Positions 48,801 through 60,960 of a DNA stretch of 64,000 bases are shown in pieces. Each line of letters opens with the position of its first letter. Position 1 is the first letter of the stretch. A model generated the notes under the pieces. That model was given only the letters and a program-made list of their open reading frames with translations, did no database searches and had not been told where the DNA came from. This DNA is from Neocallimastix lanati (nom. inval.) (taxonomy: Eukaryota; Neocallimastigomycota; Neocallimastigomycetes; Neocallimastigales; Neocallimastigaceae): NCBI GenBank assembly GCA_016946835.1, contig JACVTC010000007.1, positions 580,001 through 644,000 of the forward strand. Reading direction: 5' to 3'. The position numbers and the translations under genes are program-made.

Positions 48801-51800
48801 AATTCTAATCCAAAATTAAATATAAATACTACTACAAGTCCATCATCAAGTCAAAAGTCTACCTTTAGTTCAATGTTAAGTCCATCACAAAGCTCAGGTT
48901 TTAGTCCAAGTAGAAGTCCAATGAGTAGTGCTGGCTCTGTGAAGACACCTCGAACTAGTATTCTTAAGATGGGTACAAGTAGTACCTTTTCGGATACTAA
49001 TGATTCCCATTCCTCTGGAAAACGTGTCAGTATCAGTGAAAGACCACAACTTATTGAATATCATTACAATTCTACTCGTCCTCTTTCATTAACTTTTGGT
49101 TTAAGTCCACGTGAAAAACGTTCAAGTTACATGACAGAAAATAATTTATATCCAAGGATAAATTCGGAAAGTTTACCAAGACCCCAAAAGATGGAATATA
49201 ATAGTTGTAGTACGACTACCACTACTAGTAGTACAAATTTCAATAATGATTTAGGTAATCCAAAGTTAATGGATTATTCAATTAAAACTGGTAGTTGTAG
49301 TTATGGTTATGGTAATGGAAATGGTAGTAGTGCTAGTTCCAAAAGAAATAGTTTAGCAAATAGTTTAAATCATCCTCGTATGGTTGAATATACTCATAAA
49401 CATAGTGGTTTGAGTACTGCTACTGTTACTTCTAGTAATAGTGGTTTAAGTCCTTCAAAAATGATGGATAATCGTAGCAGTATCTTGAGTAATAGTAATA
49501 GTGGAATGAGTAGTATCAATCGTCCCATAAAGATTGAATATTTAAAGAAAAATAATAATAACGGTAACATGAACAATAACAATAATTATAATAATAGTAG
49601 TAATAGTGGATATACTGCAAGTTCATCGGCTTTAACTCGTTCTAAATCTAATCATGAAAATTCGGATACTAGAGTTAAACGTTTCTATCATACCGGAAAG
49701 GAATCTACTTCCTCTTCTCCAACAAAGGATGTTAAGGGTTTTAGTACTCTCGAAAGAATTAAAGAATATGAAATCTTTGATAACAGCGCTGATGATAGTT
49801 ACCTTCTTCAATGTAGTCTTACTTCCACTTCTATTGATCGTCTTAATTTTTCTTTCTCTAGAGATAATATAAATCAAAGCTTTAGTTTCTCCAGTTTATC
49901 CGGCGTGGCTGATTATCCAAGATCAAGTAATATTAAGGCTATGATCGAAAAATCTAAATCCATTTATCCAAAGGATACGGCTAATTCATTCACTACAACT
50001 ATTACTACTAGTAGTGTAGTCCCTCCAAGTGGTATAATAATTGGTCCTGATGATTTAAAGGAACGTAAAATCTTTTCTCTTTCTGGAAATAGTAGTGGTT
50101 ATTCCTCTTCTCATTCCTCTTTATCTCGTTTTAATCAAACTATTTCTTTTGCTTCCCTTTCTTCCATTCCTGATTCTGCAATCAACCGTAATGTTAAACA
50201 TGTCTCTTGTATTAATTTAGGTATTGCTTCTTCAAGTCTCTATTCCACTACTAATACCAATACCAATACCAATTCGAATTGGAATTCCAATTTGAATTCC
50301 AGTTTAAGTTCAAATTCTCCTACTAATTCAAATGTTAATCATAATTTTAATATTAATTCAAATACTTCCTCTTCATCTTTGGTTGCTAGTCGTAATCATC
50401 AACATACCCTTTCTACTCATGTTTTCATTAGTGATTTCGATTCAATTACAAGTATGAGTTCAGGATTTAAGGATCATATTAAGAATGTTATGAGTCCAGT
50501 GACCACTGCCTCCCTTCCACCTACTATTGCTAATACTACTATTTCTTTATCTGATTTTAATCAAGTCTCTTCTCTTAAGAATTCAGATGATAGTTTAATA
50601 GATAATAAGGGTGAAGATGAAGTTGAAGAAGATAACTTTAATATGTCTTCTTCTTCTTCTTCTATTATGAAACCTTATATTCCAGGTTTTGATAATGATA
50701 AAAAGAATTTATCGTTGTCTTCTTCTTTAATTTCTTCTTCTATATTTAATTTTATTAACAAAGAAACTTTGGATAATCAACGTCTTTTCCTTCAGAATAA
50801 AAGAGTTAATATTGATGACATAATTTCTAATAGTAATAATAATAATAGTAATAATAATAATAATAGTAGTAATAGTAATAGTAATAGTAATAATACTGCA
50901 AGTTCTAATGCTTTAAATAGTAGTGATAATTTACCTCCACTTAATATTGCTCGTTCCAGTAAAATTAATAATTTTAGAAAGAGTGATATCTTTAATATAA
51001 ATAAAACTAATCCTAATAAAAATAAGTACCTCTCTAATGCCACTTCCAATGGATATATTAATTATCTTTCTGAAGGCGATAATTCTTTCCAAAACTATTC
51101 TCTTCTTTCTAATTATACTACAGAAGATGATTTAATTAATGAAAATAGTCAAACAAGTACTCAAGCTGCAGAAGTTAATCCTTCTAATCTTGATAGCTCT
51201 TATGGTTCCTTAACTACCTCTCCTCCTCCTCCTCATCTCCTTGATACCCATAAGAATATGGCAATAACAAATTCTAGTAGTACTAGTATTCTTATTCATG
51301 ATTCAAATCTCAATGATAGTACTGTTAAAAAGATTACCTTTGATGATAGTTGTGATCTTGCCAGTGCCGCAAGTAATAAGGCTATTAAATTCCAATCTAC
51401 TACGGAATCATTACCTTCATTATTAGATTCTAAAGAAGATCCAAGTGAAGTAGTTAAACCACCACGTGTTAAGGAATTAGCTCGTCAACGTATGAGTATG
51501 TTTAATGAAATTAATTCCATTTTAGATCAACTTTGTATTTCAAATATTGATTATGATATTGATCAACGTGCTCTTCCTTCCATTAAATTTACTGAAATTA
51601 ATAATTTCACTCATCCTTTAGGTATCAGTAATAATAATAATAATAGTGCTAGTATATTTAATGGATCTTCTTCCTCGTCGGCTGAAAATCTATATCCATC
51701 TTTTGTTTTACCATCTTTTGAAAAATCAGAGGAATCCTTTTCTCTTTATCAATTTATAACAACGCATCATCCTCAAATGATTAATTTATCTGATTCTGAA

Positions 51801-52262
51801 AGTGAAGGAGAAGAAGAAGAAGAAGATAAAGAAGAAAAAGAAAAAGAAAAAGATAAAGATAATGAAAAGAAGATGAATGATCATTATTCCAAAAATAACA
51901 ACAACAATCATAATAATAATATTAATCCAATGAATATTAATGAATTAAGTCCTATAGAGAATGAATTAAGTCCAATAGAGAAATCTTTAAATGTAAATAT
52001 AATTCCAGATTCAATTAAACCAAATAATGAAAATATTGAAACTGAAAAAGTTGTTAAACATAAAAAGAGTCGTGGTTTAATCTCTTTTGGTAAAAGCTTA
52101 AAAAAGATTAAACATATGTTTACCGGTTCCAATACTAGTAATAATAAAAAGAAAAAGGTCCCTGTAACCGTGAAGAGTACTTCAATTTATATGGATGATG
52201 AAGGTCGTGGTGTGGAATATTCTATTGAAAAAATTGTTCTCCATGATGAAAATGAACAATAA
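42838..52262 (+). CDS. Very large low-complexity Ser/Asn-rich protein, function unknown
   Basis: Exons 42838-42871, 43011-43079 and 43330-52262 give about 3,011 residues. I do not recognise the protein. It has no evident globular domain, signal peptide or membrane segment. Visible parts: a short basic N-terminus (K-Y-V-K-G-V-K), a Lys/Glu-only charged helix at residues about 757-850 (DNA 45499-45770), many S-P/T-P and S-P-S-P sites, a His/Asn run (about 46730-46765), a Val-Gln-Ala-Gln array (residues about 1745-1825), five copies of a short P-x-x-[IMV]-[ED]-Y-type motif (residues about 1938-2107) and a basic amphipathic segment near residue 2943 (L-K-K-I-K-H-M-F). The frame stays open for 8.9 kb with biased codon use, so it is surely coding. 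Density of S/T-P sites suggests a phosphorylated, disordered scaffold, but that is inference. Confidence 0.8.
48463..48708. repeat. Coding tandem repeat (6/12-bp units) encoding Val-Gln-Ala-Gln
   Basis: Repeats of GTTCAAGCTCAA and GTTCAAGATCAA lie in frame within the large protein gene. All three plus frames and two minus frames stay open here, which explains several overlapping spurious open frames. Confidence 0.95.
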
Positions 52263-53146
52263 ATGATTATAATATATATATATATAAATTAAACGGTAGT
52301 AATGAATAGTAAAAATAACAACATTCCCATAATTTAAATATATGTAATAGTTATATATAAATATTTAAATAAATTTAATTTTTTTTTTTTTATTTTATTT
52401 TTAATTATTAGTTATGTTATATATATATATATAAAATGACATTTCTAATAAAATTAAAAATAAATATTAAATTTTAATTACAATAATTATTAATCATAAT
52501 TATATTCATAATTATTAATAATAACAAATAATAATAACAAATAACTAATAATAATAACATTAATATATAAATGAATAATTTAAACAATATTTTTTATAAT
52601 ATGAAAATATAAAAAAAATAATCATAAATTAATAAAACAAAACAAAATGAAAAAACAAAAAACTAAAAAAGCAAAACTAAAAAAAAAAAAAAAAAAAAAA
52701 AATCAATAAGAAACATTAACAAGAAAAGAAAGTAATTACACAATAGTAATTATACCAATAATTAAAACAAAAAATAAACAACAACAAAAAATTTATAATT
52801 ATATATAAAAGGAAATAGTTTTAAATATTAGAAAGAAATTATATATCCTTTCTACGTTTAGCTATATTCCATTTATAATTACATCTCTATATATAATTAT
52901 AAAATATTATTAAAAAAAAAAAAAAAAAGTTTATATATATACATATATAATTTACTTACTATCCCAATCATACCTTTAAATATTATAAATATATATTAAT
53001 AATTCTATCTTTTTTTTTTTTTTTTTTTTTTATTATTATTATTATTTTTTTCATTTATTTTTTTTAATTTACCTATAAATTAATTTAATATTTTTTTTTA
53101 TTTATTAAAAAGAAAATTAAATAATTTTAGAGTATTTAAAAAGAAA

Positions 53147-53177
<31 letters not shown>

Positions 53178-53527
53178 AAGAAAGAAAATTTTATTAATTA
53201 TAATTATAATTTATATAATTTATATGTATATATATAAAATAAGTGTTGATTTTTCTTTTTTAAGAAATAAATCAACCATTAAAAATATTAATATACATAA
53301 TACTAATAATACAATAATGTATATTATATTAATAATAATAATAAGAAAAAAAAAAAAAAAAAAAGGAAATTATGATGAAAATTTAATTTATAATTTAATA
53401 TGGAAAAAAAAAAAGAAAGAAATTGTAAATAAAAATAATATAATAGAATTTTTTTTTTTTTTTTTTTTTTGTAATATTAAATTTTCATTATTTTTTATTA
53501 AAAAATTATTTCTTAGTTTTTTTTATT

Positions 53528-53559
<32 letters not shown>

Positions 53560-54192
53560 CTTTTTCTTTATTTGTTTTCATAATTATTTTAAAATAAATA
53601 AATAAAATAAGAAAAAATTATAGTTTATAAATAAGATAAAATAATAATAATATTAATAATAAATAGAATAGAAGAAAATTAAAACCATAAATATATAAAA
53701 ATGTTTTTCAAAACATAATTTATAAAAAAATATATATTATATATAAATATATATTTAATAATAAATAATTTTTTTATCCTTTTAAAAAAGAAAATAATAT
53801 TAATATTACAATTAAAATTGAATGTAAAGTAATAATATTATTAAATAATCTTTTTTTTTTTTTTTTTTTAATATGGATAAAAAATATTTTATTATTATAA
53901 ATTATGGTTAATTCTGAATGAATTATTAAAATATTAATAATAATTTAACATATTATTTAACTTTTAAAAAAAAAAAAAAAAAAAAAAATAAGGAAAAACA
54001 TTTGAATATATTTAATTTTTTTTTAAATTAAAAATAAAAATAAATAATGATATTTTTAAAAAAAAAAATATTTTAAATTTTTTTTTTTTTTAAATAATTA
54101 TAAATAATTGATAATCCCCTCCCCTCCTTTTTTTAATAATAATAATATAAAAATAATTTTTATTTTTTTGTTATTCTTCTTAGTAAGATTTT

Positions 54193-54224
<32 letters not shown>

Positions 54225-54434
54225 TTATTTTTTTTCCCTTTTCAATAATTTTATTTTTTCGTTTTTTTTTTTTTTTTTTTTTTATTACTATTTTACTATT
54301 AATATTTATTATGTTTTCTTTAAGAATGAAATTAATTTAAGATAAAAAAAAAAAAAAAAAGAAATAATAATAATTTTTAATAATAATACAAATTATTATC
54401 AGAGTAATTTAAGGTTATATTGTATTAAGTTTAA

Positions 54435-54481
<47 letters not shown>

Positions 54482-54542
54482 AAAAAAAAAAAAAAAAGTG
54501 TTATCTATAGGAAAAAGAATATATATATATATATTTATGATG

Positions 54543-54577
<35 letters not shown>

Positions 54578-54667
54578 GTTTTGGTATTTTTTTGTTCTTT
54601 ATTATTATAAAAAATATTGAACTATTGATAGATATAGTATGAATAATCCATATATATATCTCATTAC
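52263..54667. other. Intergenic AT-rich spacer
   Basis: Dense poly-A/poly-T runs of 15-30 bases, an AAAT repeat (54430-54480) and no recognisable gene. The open frame at 53224-53583 is homopolymer-derived. Confidence 0.7.
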
Positions 54668-55489
54668 AATACGCTTAAGGCTGATGAAATGGTAGAAAAA
54701 TTTATCAATACAGCAAATAATATCGGGAAAGATATTAAGACTTTCATTCCAACAAATTTAAAAGGCTCTGCTTTTCATTGTCCTTATTACATTAAAAAAC
54801 TGTCTCATGAAAAACGCATTGCATTTCAAAATATTATAGCTTTACTTTAACTGTGAAAATGTTGATAATTGCCTTGAACAATTTAATAAATATGAATGAA
54901 AAACTTTGCAAATTAATCAAGAAACCAAAGAGTAAATTTCGTTCTGATAGATATAAAGCTAATATAGTAAAAAATCGGTAATTATTTTTGGAATAAAGAT
55001 TTCAAAAATGGTTGGAGATGTTTTTTTTTAAAAAAAAAAAAAAAAAAAAAATGGCTAAACCATCTTATTCATCCACCTCACTTACTTACATGAAATCTAA
55101 ATTTAGTCAAAATATTATCTCTCCTACTAAGCAATTAGATAGATGGGTTGAATATTATAAAGAATCTAGTTTTTGGCTCCTCAGGTCACAGCCTTAATCG
55201 TAACTACTGGAATCATGTTCTACGGAATATTAATACAATTCATAACTAGCACAATACCTATCATAAGTAGTTCGTTTTGACCTATTATTTGATAGGTATT
55301 CCAAAAATACCAAACTTAACCAAGAGCGTCGATGTCGTACTGATAAGGCATAATAATAGTACAGGATCATCATCTATTTCTACGAAGGGTGAATCTCGCC
55401 TTTAGTAGTTCATTAAATGATGAATCCGGGGAGAGTCAAGTGGACACTACACTATCCTATTTTATAAATATTACTTCTAGGTTTTATTT

Positions 55490-55490
<1 letters not shown>
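54668..55490 (+). pseudogene. Non-LTR retrotransposon fragment (endonuclease-RT linker region)
   Basis: Plus-strand pieces in changing frames. One (54670-54850) reads into C-P-Y-Y-I-K-K-L, and one (55052-55194) contains L-D-R-W-V-E-Y-Y-K-E; both are typical of the linker between the AP-endonuclease and reverse transcriptase domains of LINE ORF2 proteins. In-frame stops and frame changes are frequent, and a poly-A run (55023-55050) interrupts it. No RT motif is present here, so it is a truncated, dead copy. Family assignment relies on the linker pattern only. Confidence 0.5.
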
Positions 55491-55532
<42 letters not shown>

Positions 55533-56622
55533 TTAGGAAGGGAAAATTCCCGTATAGTAGTACAACTTGCTGAAATACATAGTATTTTTGAGCTTTTTTA
55601 TTTTTTTTTTCTTTTTAATTTTTATTTTTATTGTTAATTTATAATGTACTTTTCACCTTCATGCATTTTTTTTTATAATAAGATTGATAATTTTATGGAA
55701 GTGTATTCTCTTCCCTGTCTAAAAAAAAAAAATACATATATATATATCAAATATATATATCAATAAAGGATTTTTAATTAAATAATAAATAATAAATAAT
55801 AAATAGTGAATAATAAATAAAAAATAATAAATAAATAAATAAATAAATAATAAAAAATAATAAATAAATAAATAAATAAATAATAAAAAATAATAAATAA
55901 TACATAGTAAATAATAAATAATAAATAATATATAAAAAATAATAAATAAATAAATAAATAATAAAAAATAAATAAATAATAAAAAATAAATAAATAATTG
56001 AATAATAAATAATTAAATAATTAAATAATAAATAATATATAATAAATAATTGAATAATAAATAATATAAAACTATTTTATAGATTATTTAAAAATTAATA
56101 ATAACCCTATTAATAATTATTAATAATAATATAAAGTACAATTTACCTTTAATTATAAAATTCTTTATTGATTAAAATATTATAGTTTTTGTTAATTACT
56201 CTTATTATAAATAATATAATCAAAGTTATATGTAATTATATTTACATGTAAAAAAAAAAAAAAAAACTTTAAAAAAAACTGTATTAATAATTCTTTTTTG
56301 AAAAGAATTTTCAAATTTTTCCAAATTAATTTTTATATGTAATTGTTTAAAAATAATAATTTTTTTAATTAAAAGAAATAAAATTTTTTTTTATTTTCAA
56401 ATTCTATATATATTTCTATATAATTTCTATATAATTTTAATTATTTAATATTATTCTTTTAATGAAAAGAATTAATAAAATTTAATTAAAAATAATATAC
56501 TAATAATATACTAGTATAATTAATTAATATATTATATAAATAATTTATATTTTATTTACTATTTTTTTTTTTTTTTATTCTTATTATTTCCATTTTCATT
56601 TATAAGGATACTTTTTTCCCCC

Positions 56623-56674
<52 letters not shown>

Positions 56675-57034
56675 TAAATTATATATATATATTTTATTTA
56701 ATTTCAATTAGTGATTTTAAATTATAAATAGTATTATTATTAAATAAAACTTTATATTATACTATATAAATTAATAATAATATCAAAAGATAAAAAATAT
56801 AAACATAGGAATTTTTTATATATAAAAAGAAAAACATTTAAAATTAAAAATAATTTTATACGTGAAAAAAGAAAGTTCATTATATATTTTAAAGACCAAA
56901 TTAAATTAAATTAAATTTTTATTTTTTTTATTACTTTTTTTTTTATTCAAAAATTATATATATATGTGAATTACATAAATATAACTATACAAAAAACATT
57001 TTATAATTCCATTTTATTAATAAGGTTGAAATTC

Positions 57035-57075
<41 letters not shown>

Positions 57076-57166
57076 CATTAATTGTTAAAATAAAGAAAAA
57101 GTATAAAACTATTATTTTATCAAAAACAGTTATTTCAATTATTATATATATAAAATAAATAAGAGA

Positions 57167-57198
<32 letters not shown>

Positions 57199-57266
57199 TT
57201 TAAAATAAATATTTTTTAATTATTTTGTAATGAATTCTTCTTTTATAAATTAAAGTTTTTACTCTA
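55491..57266. other. Intergenic AT-rich spacer upstream of BRAP2
   Basis: Contains poly-T (55495-55531 and 57038-57075), an ATAA-type array (55780-56070) and a TA repeat just upstream (57168-57193). No gene recognised. Confidence 0.7.
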
Positions 57267-60005
57267 ATGATTTTTTATCAATTAAAAATAGAACTTTTTA
57301 ATTCAAAGAATCAACCAATTCAATATATACCAAATAATATTTTTGAATCTATTTCTAACGTGGATAAACGTATTATAACAAAAAATAAAAAAAGCGATAA
57401 TAGCAATAATATTATTATTAAACAAAAGGAATTTTTATCATCTGAAAACCAAAATATAGATTTTAGACTTGGCCCTATAAATATTGAATGGATAGACATG
57501 GAAAACAAAATTATTGATGAAAATAATAAAGAAAATTTAACTAATAATATTGACGTTGGACATAATAATACAATAAAAAATAATGGACAAGACAATTCTT
57601 CTACGCCATTAAAAAATAATGAAAATAATAGTAATTCATTAAGTAATGAACATTTATTATCCAATGAAAATTTAAATACCTTAAATAATAATAATTATAA
57701 TAATAGCAATTATAATACTACTACAACAACAACAACTACTATTAATAATAACGATATAAATAATAATCATAATCATAATAATAATAACAATGAAAATACA
57801 CCTGTAAATAATAATTTGTTATATTCTCAGTCTCAAACACAAACACAAACTTATAATTATAAAAATAACCAAAATAATGATAATAATAATAATAATAACA
57901 ACAATACTATTTCTAAAAATAAAATAAATAATAATCCTTTATTAAAAAATTCTTCTTTACCTAATAATAATGCTTATGAATTAGAAAGACAACAATATAT
58001 AAAAATTAATGAGAAAAGAATTAAAAAACATGGATTTATACCCGTATCTGGAGGATTTATACCCTATTCTTCTATCAATACTAACTTTGAAATAGGAATT
58101 CTTCACCTCTATAGAGGCATAACAAATAATAATTCAAGGAATGACAATTCATCATCATCTATGGATAACTATTTCATTGAAGATAACGAAAATTCCCCAG
58201 ATTCTGCAAACTCTTCAAATCAACCTTCTCTTAATAAAGATTTAGAATTATCTTCATCTAATTTATCTACTAATGAAGATACTATTAAGAAATGTAAAAT
58301 TGTATGTGTATTAGCTGTTCCATCTTATATGAGCACTATCGACTTTTTAAATTTTGTTGGTCCTATTCGTAAATATGTTTCTCATTTTAGAATCATTAAT
58401 GATACTCTTCCAAATCGTTTTATGGTATTAATGATGTTTAGAAAGGCAAAACATGCTTATGATTTTGTTAGTCATTATAATGGAATTCAATTTAATTCCT
58501 TAGAACCGGAAACTTGTCATGCCGTATTTATTGAAAAAATTGAATTCCAAGCTAAAGATTTACCATCTCATTTAATTCTCTTTCCAGATAATCCTATTGC
58601 TATTGAAGATTTGAAAAAAATGGAAGAGGAAAGAGGGAAACAAAAACAGGAACAACCATCAAAAAATACAGAGGATGGAAATAAAAATGAAAATGGAAAT
58701 GAAAATGGAAATGAAAATGGAAATATAATTGAACCATTAGAATCAGAAACATTAAATGTTTCAGAAACAAATGGTTCTGCTACTTCTTCAAAAGATATTA
58801 CCTCTAAAAAGGAATCCATAAATTCTAATAGTGATTCTAAAAATAAAGGAATTATTATTAGTACAACATCAAATCAAAATATTCTTTCAAAAACTAATCA
58901 AGCCGAATTACCAATTTGTCCAGTTTGTTTAGAGCGGATGGATTCATCAGTGACAGGCTTATTAACTATTCTTTGTCAACATACTTTCCATTGTCATTGT
59001 CTTAGTAAATGGAGAGGTAGTACCTGTCCTGTATGCCGTTATAGTCAAAAATCCTTTTTAGGAAATGATCAACAAAATGAATGTTCCTCTTGTCAATCCA
59101 CAGAAAATCTTTGGATTTGTTTAATTTGTGGTAATATTGGCTGTGGAAGATATCAACAAGCTCATGCCTACCAACATTTTATAGAAACGAATCATTTATA
59201 TTCATTGGAAATTGAAACTCAACGTGTTTGGGATTATGCTGGTGATGGCTATGTTCACCGTTTAATTCAAAATAAAGTCGATGGAAAATTGGTAGAGTTA
59301 CCAAGTCCTGGTCCGGTTAACGAAGATGGACAGCCAAGCTTATTACTTCAACAACAACAGCAACAACAACAAAATCAACAACAATTAGCTAGTAATATGC
59401 TCACACAAATTAATAATGATAAAATAAATTTCTTAAATACCGAATATAATGATCTTCTCACCACTCAATTAGAATCACAGAAATTTTATTTTGAAAATCA
59501 AATGGAGGATATGAAGAAGGTATTTAATGTTCAAATTCAAAATTTGAATGAATATTATGAAAATATTAATATGGAAAAATCTAAAGAAATTAATGAATTG
59601 AATGAAAAATTAAAACAGGAATCCAATCAAAATCAAAATTTAGAAAAAGAAAAGAATCAATACTATACCCTAATGAATGATCTATTGAAGGAAAAAAAGA
59701 CCATGGAGAAAAAAATTGAACGTAATGAAAATTTAGAAAAAGAATATCAGGAAGAAAAACTTCTAACTAAAGTATTATTAGAAAATCAAAATAAATTAAA
59801 AAATTTAGTAGATGAAAAGGATAAAGAAATTAATGATCTGAGGGAACAAGTAAGAGATTTAATGTTTTATTTAGATGCAAAATCAAAAGTAGAAAATTGT
59901 GAAATAAAGGATGAAATACAAAATGGAACTATTATATTATCAGAGGAAGCTTCATCTTCTAATGGAAAGAAAAAGAAGAAACCAAAGAATAAAAAGAAGA
60001 AATAA
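57267..60005 (+). CDS. BRAP: BRAP2/ETP1: RING and UBP-type zinc finger ubiquitin ligase
   Basis: Single-exon, 912 residues, complete from ATG to TAA. After an Asn-rich N-terminal expansion, residues about 343-430 form the BRAP2 RRM-like domain (C-K-I-V-C-V-L-A-V-P and later F-N-S-L-E). Residues about 551-591 are a RING-H2 finger (C-P-V-C-L-E-R-M-D; C-x-H-x2-H-x2-C; C-P-V-C-R-Y). Residues about 606-668 are a UBP-type zinc finger (L-W-I-C-L-I-C-G-x-I-G-C-G-R-Y; R-V-W-D-Y-A-G-D-G-Y-V-H-R-L). A poly-Gln stretch (59348-59390), a long coiled coil (residues about 712-868) and a Lys-rich tail follow. Order and motifs match animal BRAP (592 residues) and yeast ETP1. The family binds ubiquitin and nuclear-localisation signals and acts in the cytosol; the animal protein tunes Ras-MAPK signalling, the yeast one the ethanol response. 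It is longer than usual because of Asn-rich inserts. The lack of introns contrasts with its neighbours. Confidence 0.95.
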   Translation: MIFYQLKIELFNSKNQPIQYIPNNIFESISNVDKRIITKNKKSDNSNNIIIKQKEFLSSENQNIDFRLGPINIEWIDMENKIIDENNKENLTNNIDVGHNNTIKNNGQDNSSTPLKNNENNSNSLSNEHLLSNENLNTLNNNNYNNSNYNTTTTTTTTINNNDINNNHNHNNNNNENTPVNNNLLYSQSQTQTQTYNYKNNQNNDNNNNNNNNTISKNKINNNPLLKNSSLPNNNAYELERQQYIKINEKRIKKHGFIPVSGGFIPYSSINTNFEIGILHLYRGITNNNSRNDNSSSSMDNYFIEDNENSPDSANSSNQPSLNKDLELSSSNLSTNEDTIKKCKIVCVLAVPSYMSTIDFLNFVGPIRKYVSHFRIINDTLPNRFMVLMMFRKAKHAYDFVSHYNGIQFNSLEPETCHAVFIEKIEFQAKDLPSHLILFPDNPIAIEDLKKMEEERGKQKQEQPSKNTEDGNKNENGNENGNENGNIIEPLESETLNVSETNGSATSSKDITSKKESINSNSDSKNKGIIISTTSNQNILSKTNQAELPICPVCLERMDSSVTGLLTILCQHTFHCHCLSKWRGSTCPVCRYSQKSFLGNDQQNECSSCQSTENLWICLICGNIGCGRYQQAHAYQHFIETNHLYSLEIETQRVWDYAGDGYVHRLIQNKVDGKLVELPSPGPVNEDGQPSLLLQQQQQQQQNQQQLASNMLTQINNDKINFLNTEYNDLLTTQLESQKFYFENQMEDMKKVFNVQIQNLNEYYENINMEKSKEINELNEKLKQESNQNQNLEKEKNQYYTLMNDLLKEKKTMEKKIERNENLEKEYQEEKLLTKVLLENQNKLKNLVDEKDKEINDLREQVRDLMFYLDAKSKVENCEIKDEIQNGTIILSEEASSSNGKKKKKPKNKKKK

Positions 60006-60960
<955 letters not shown>

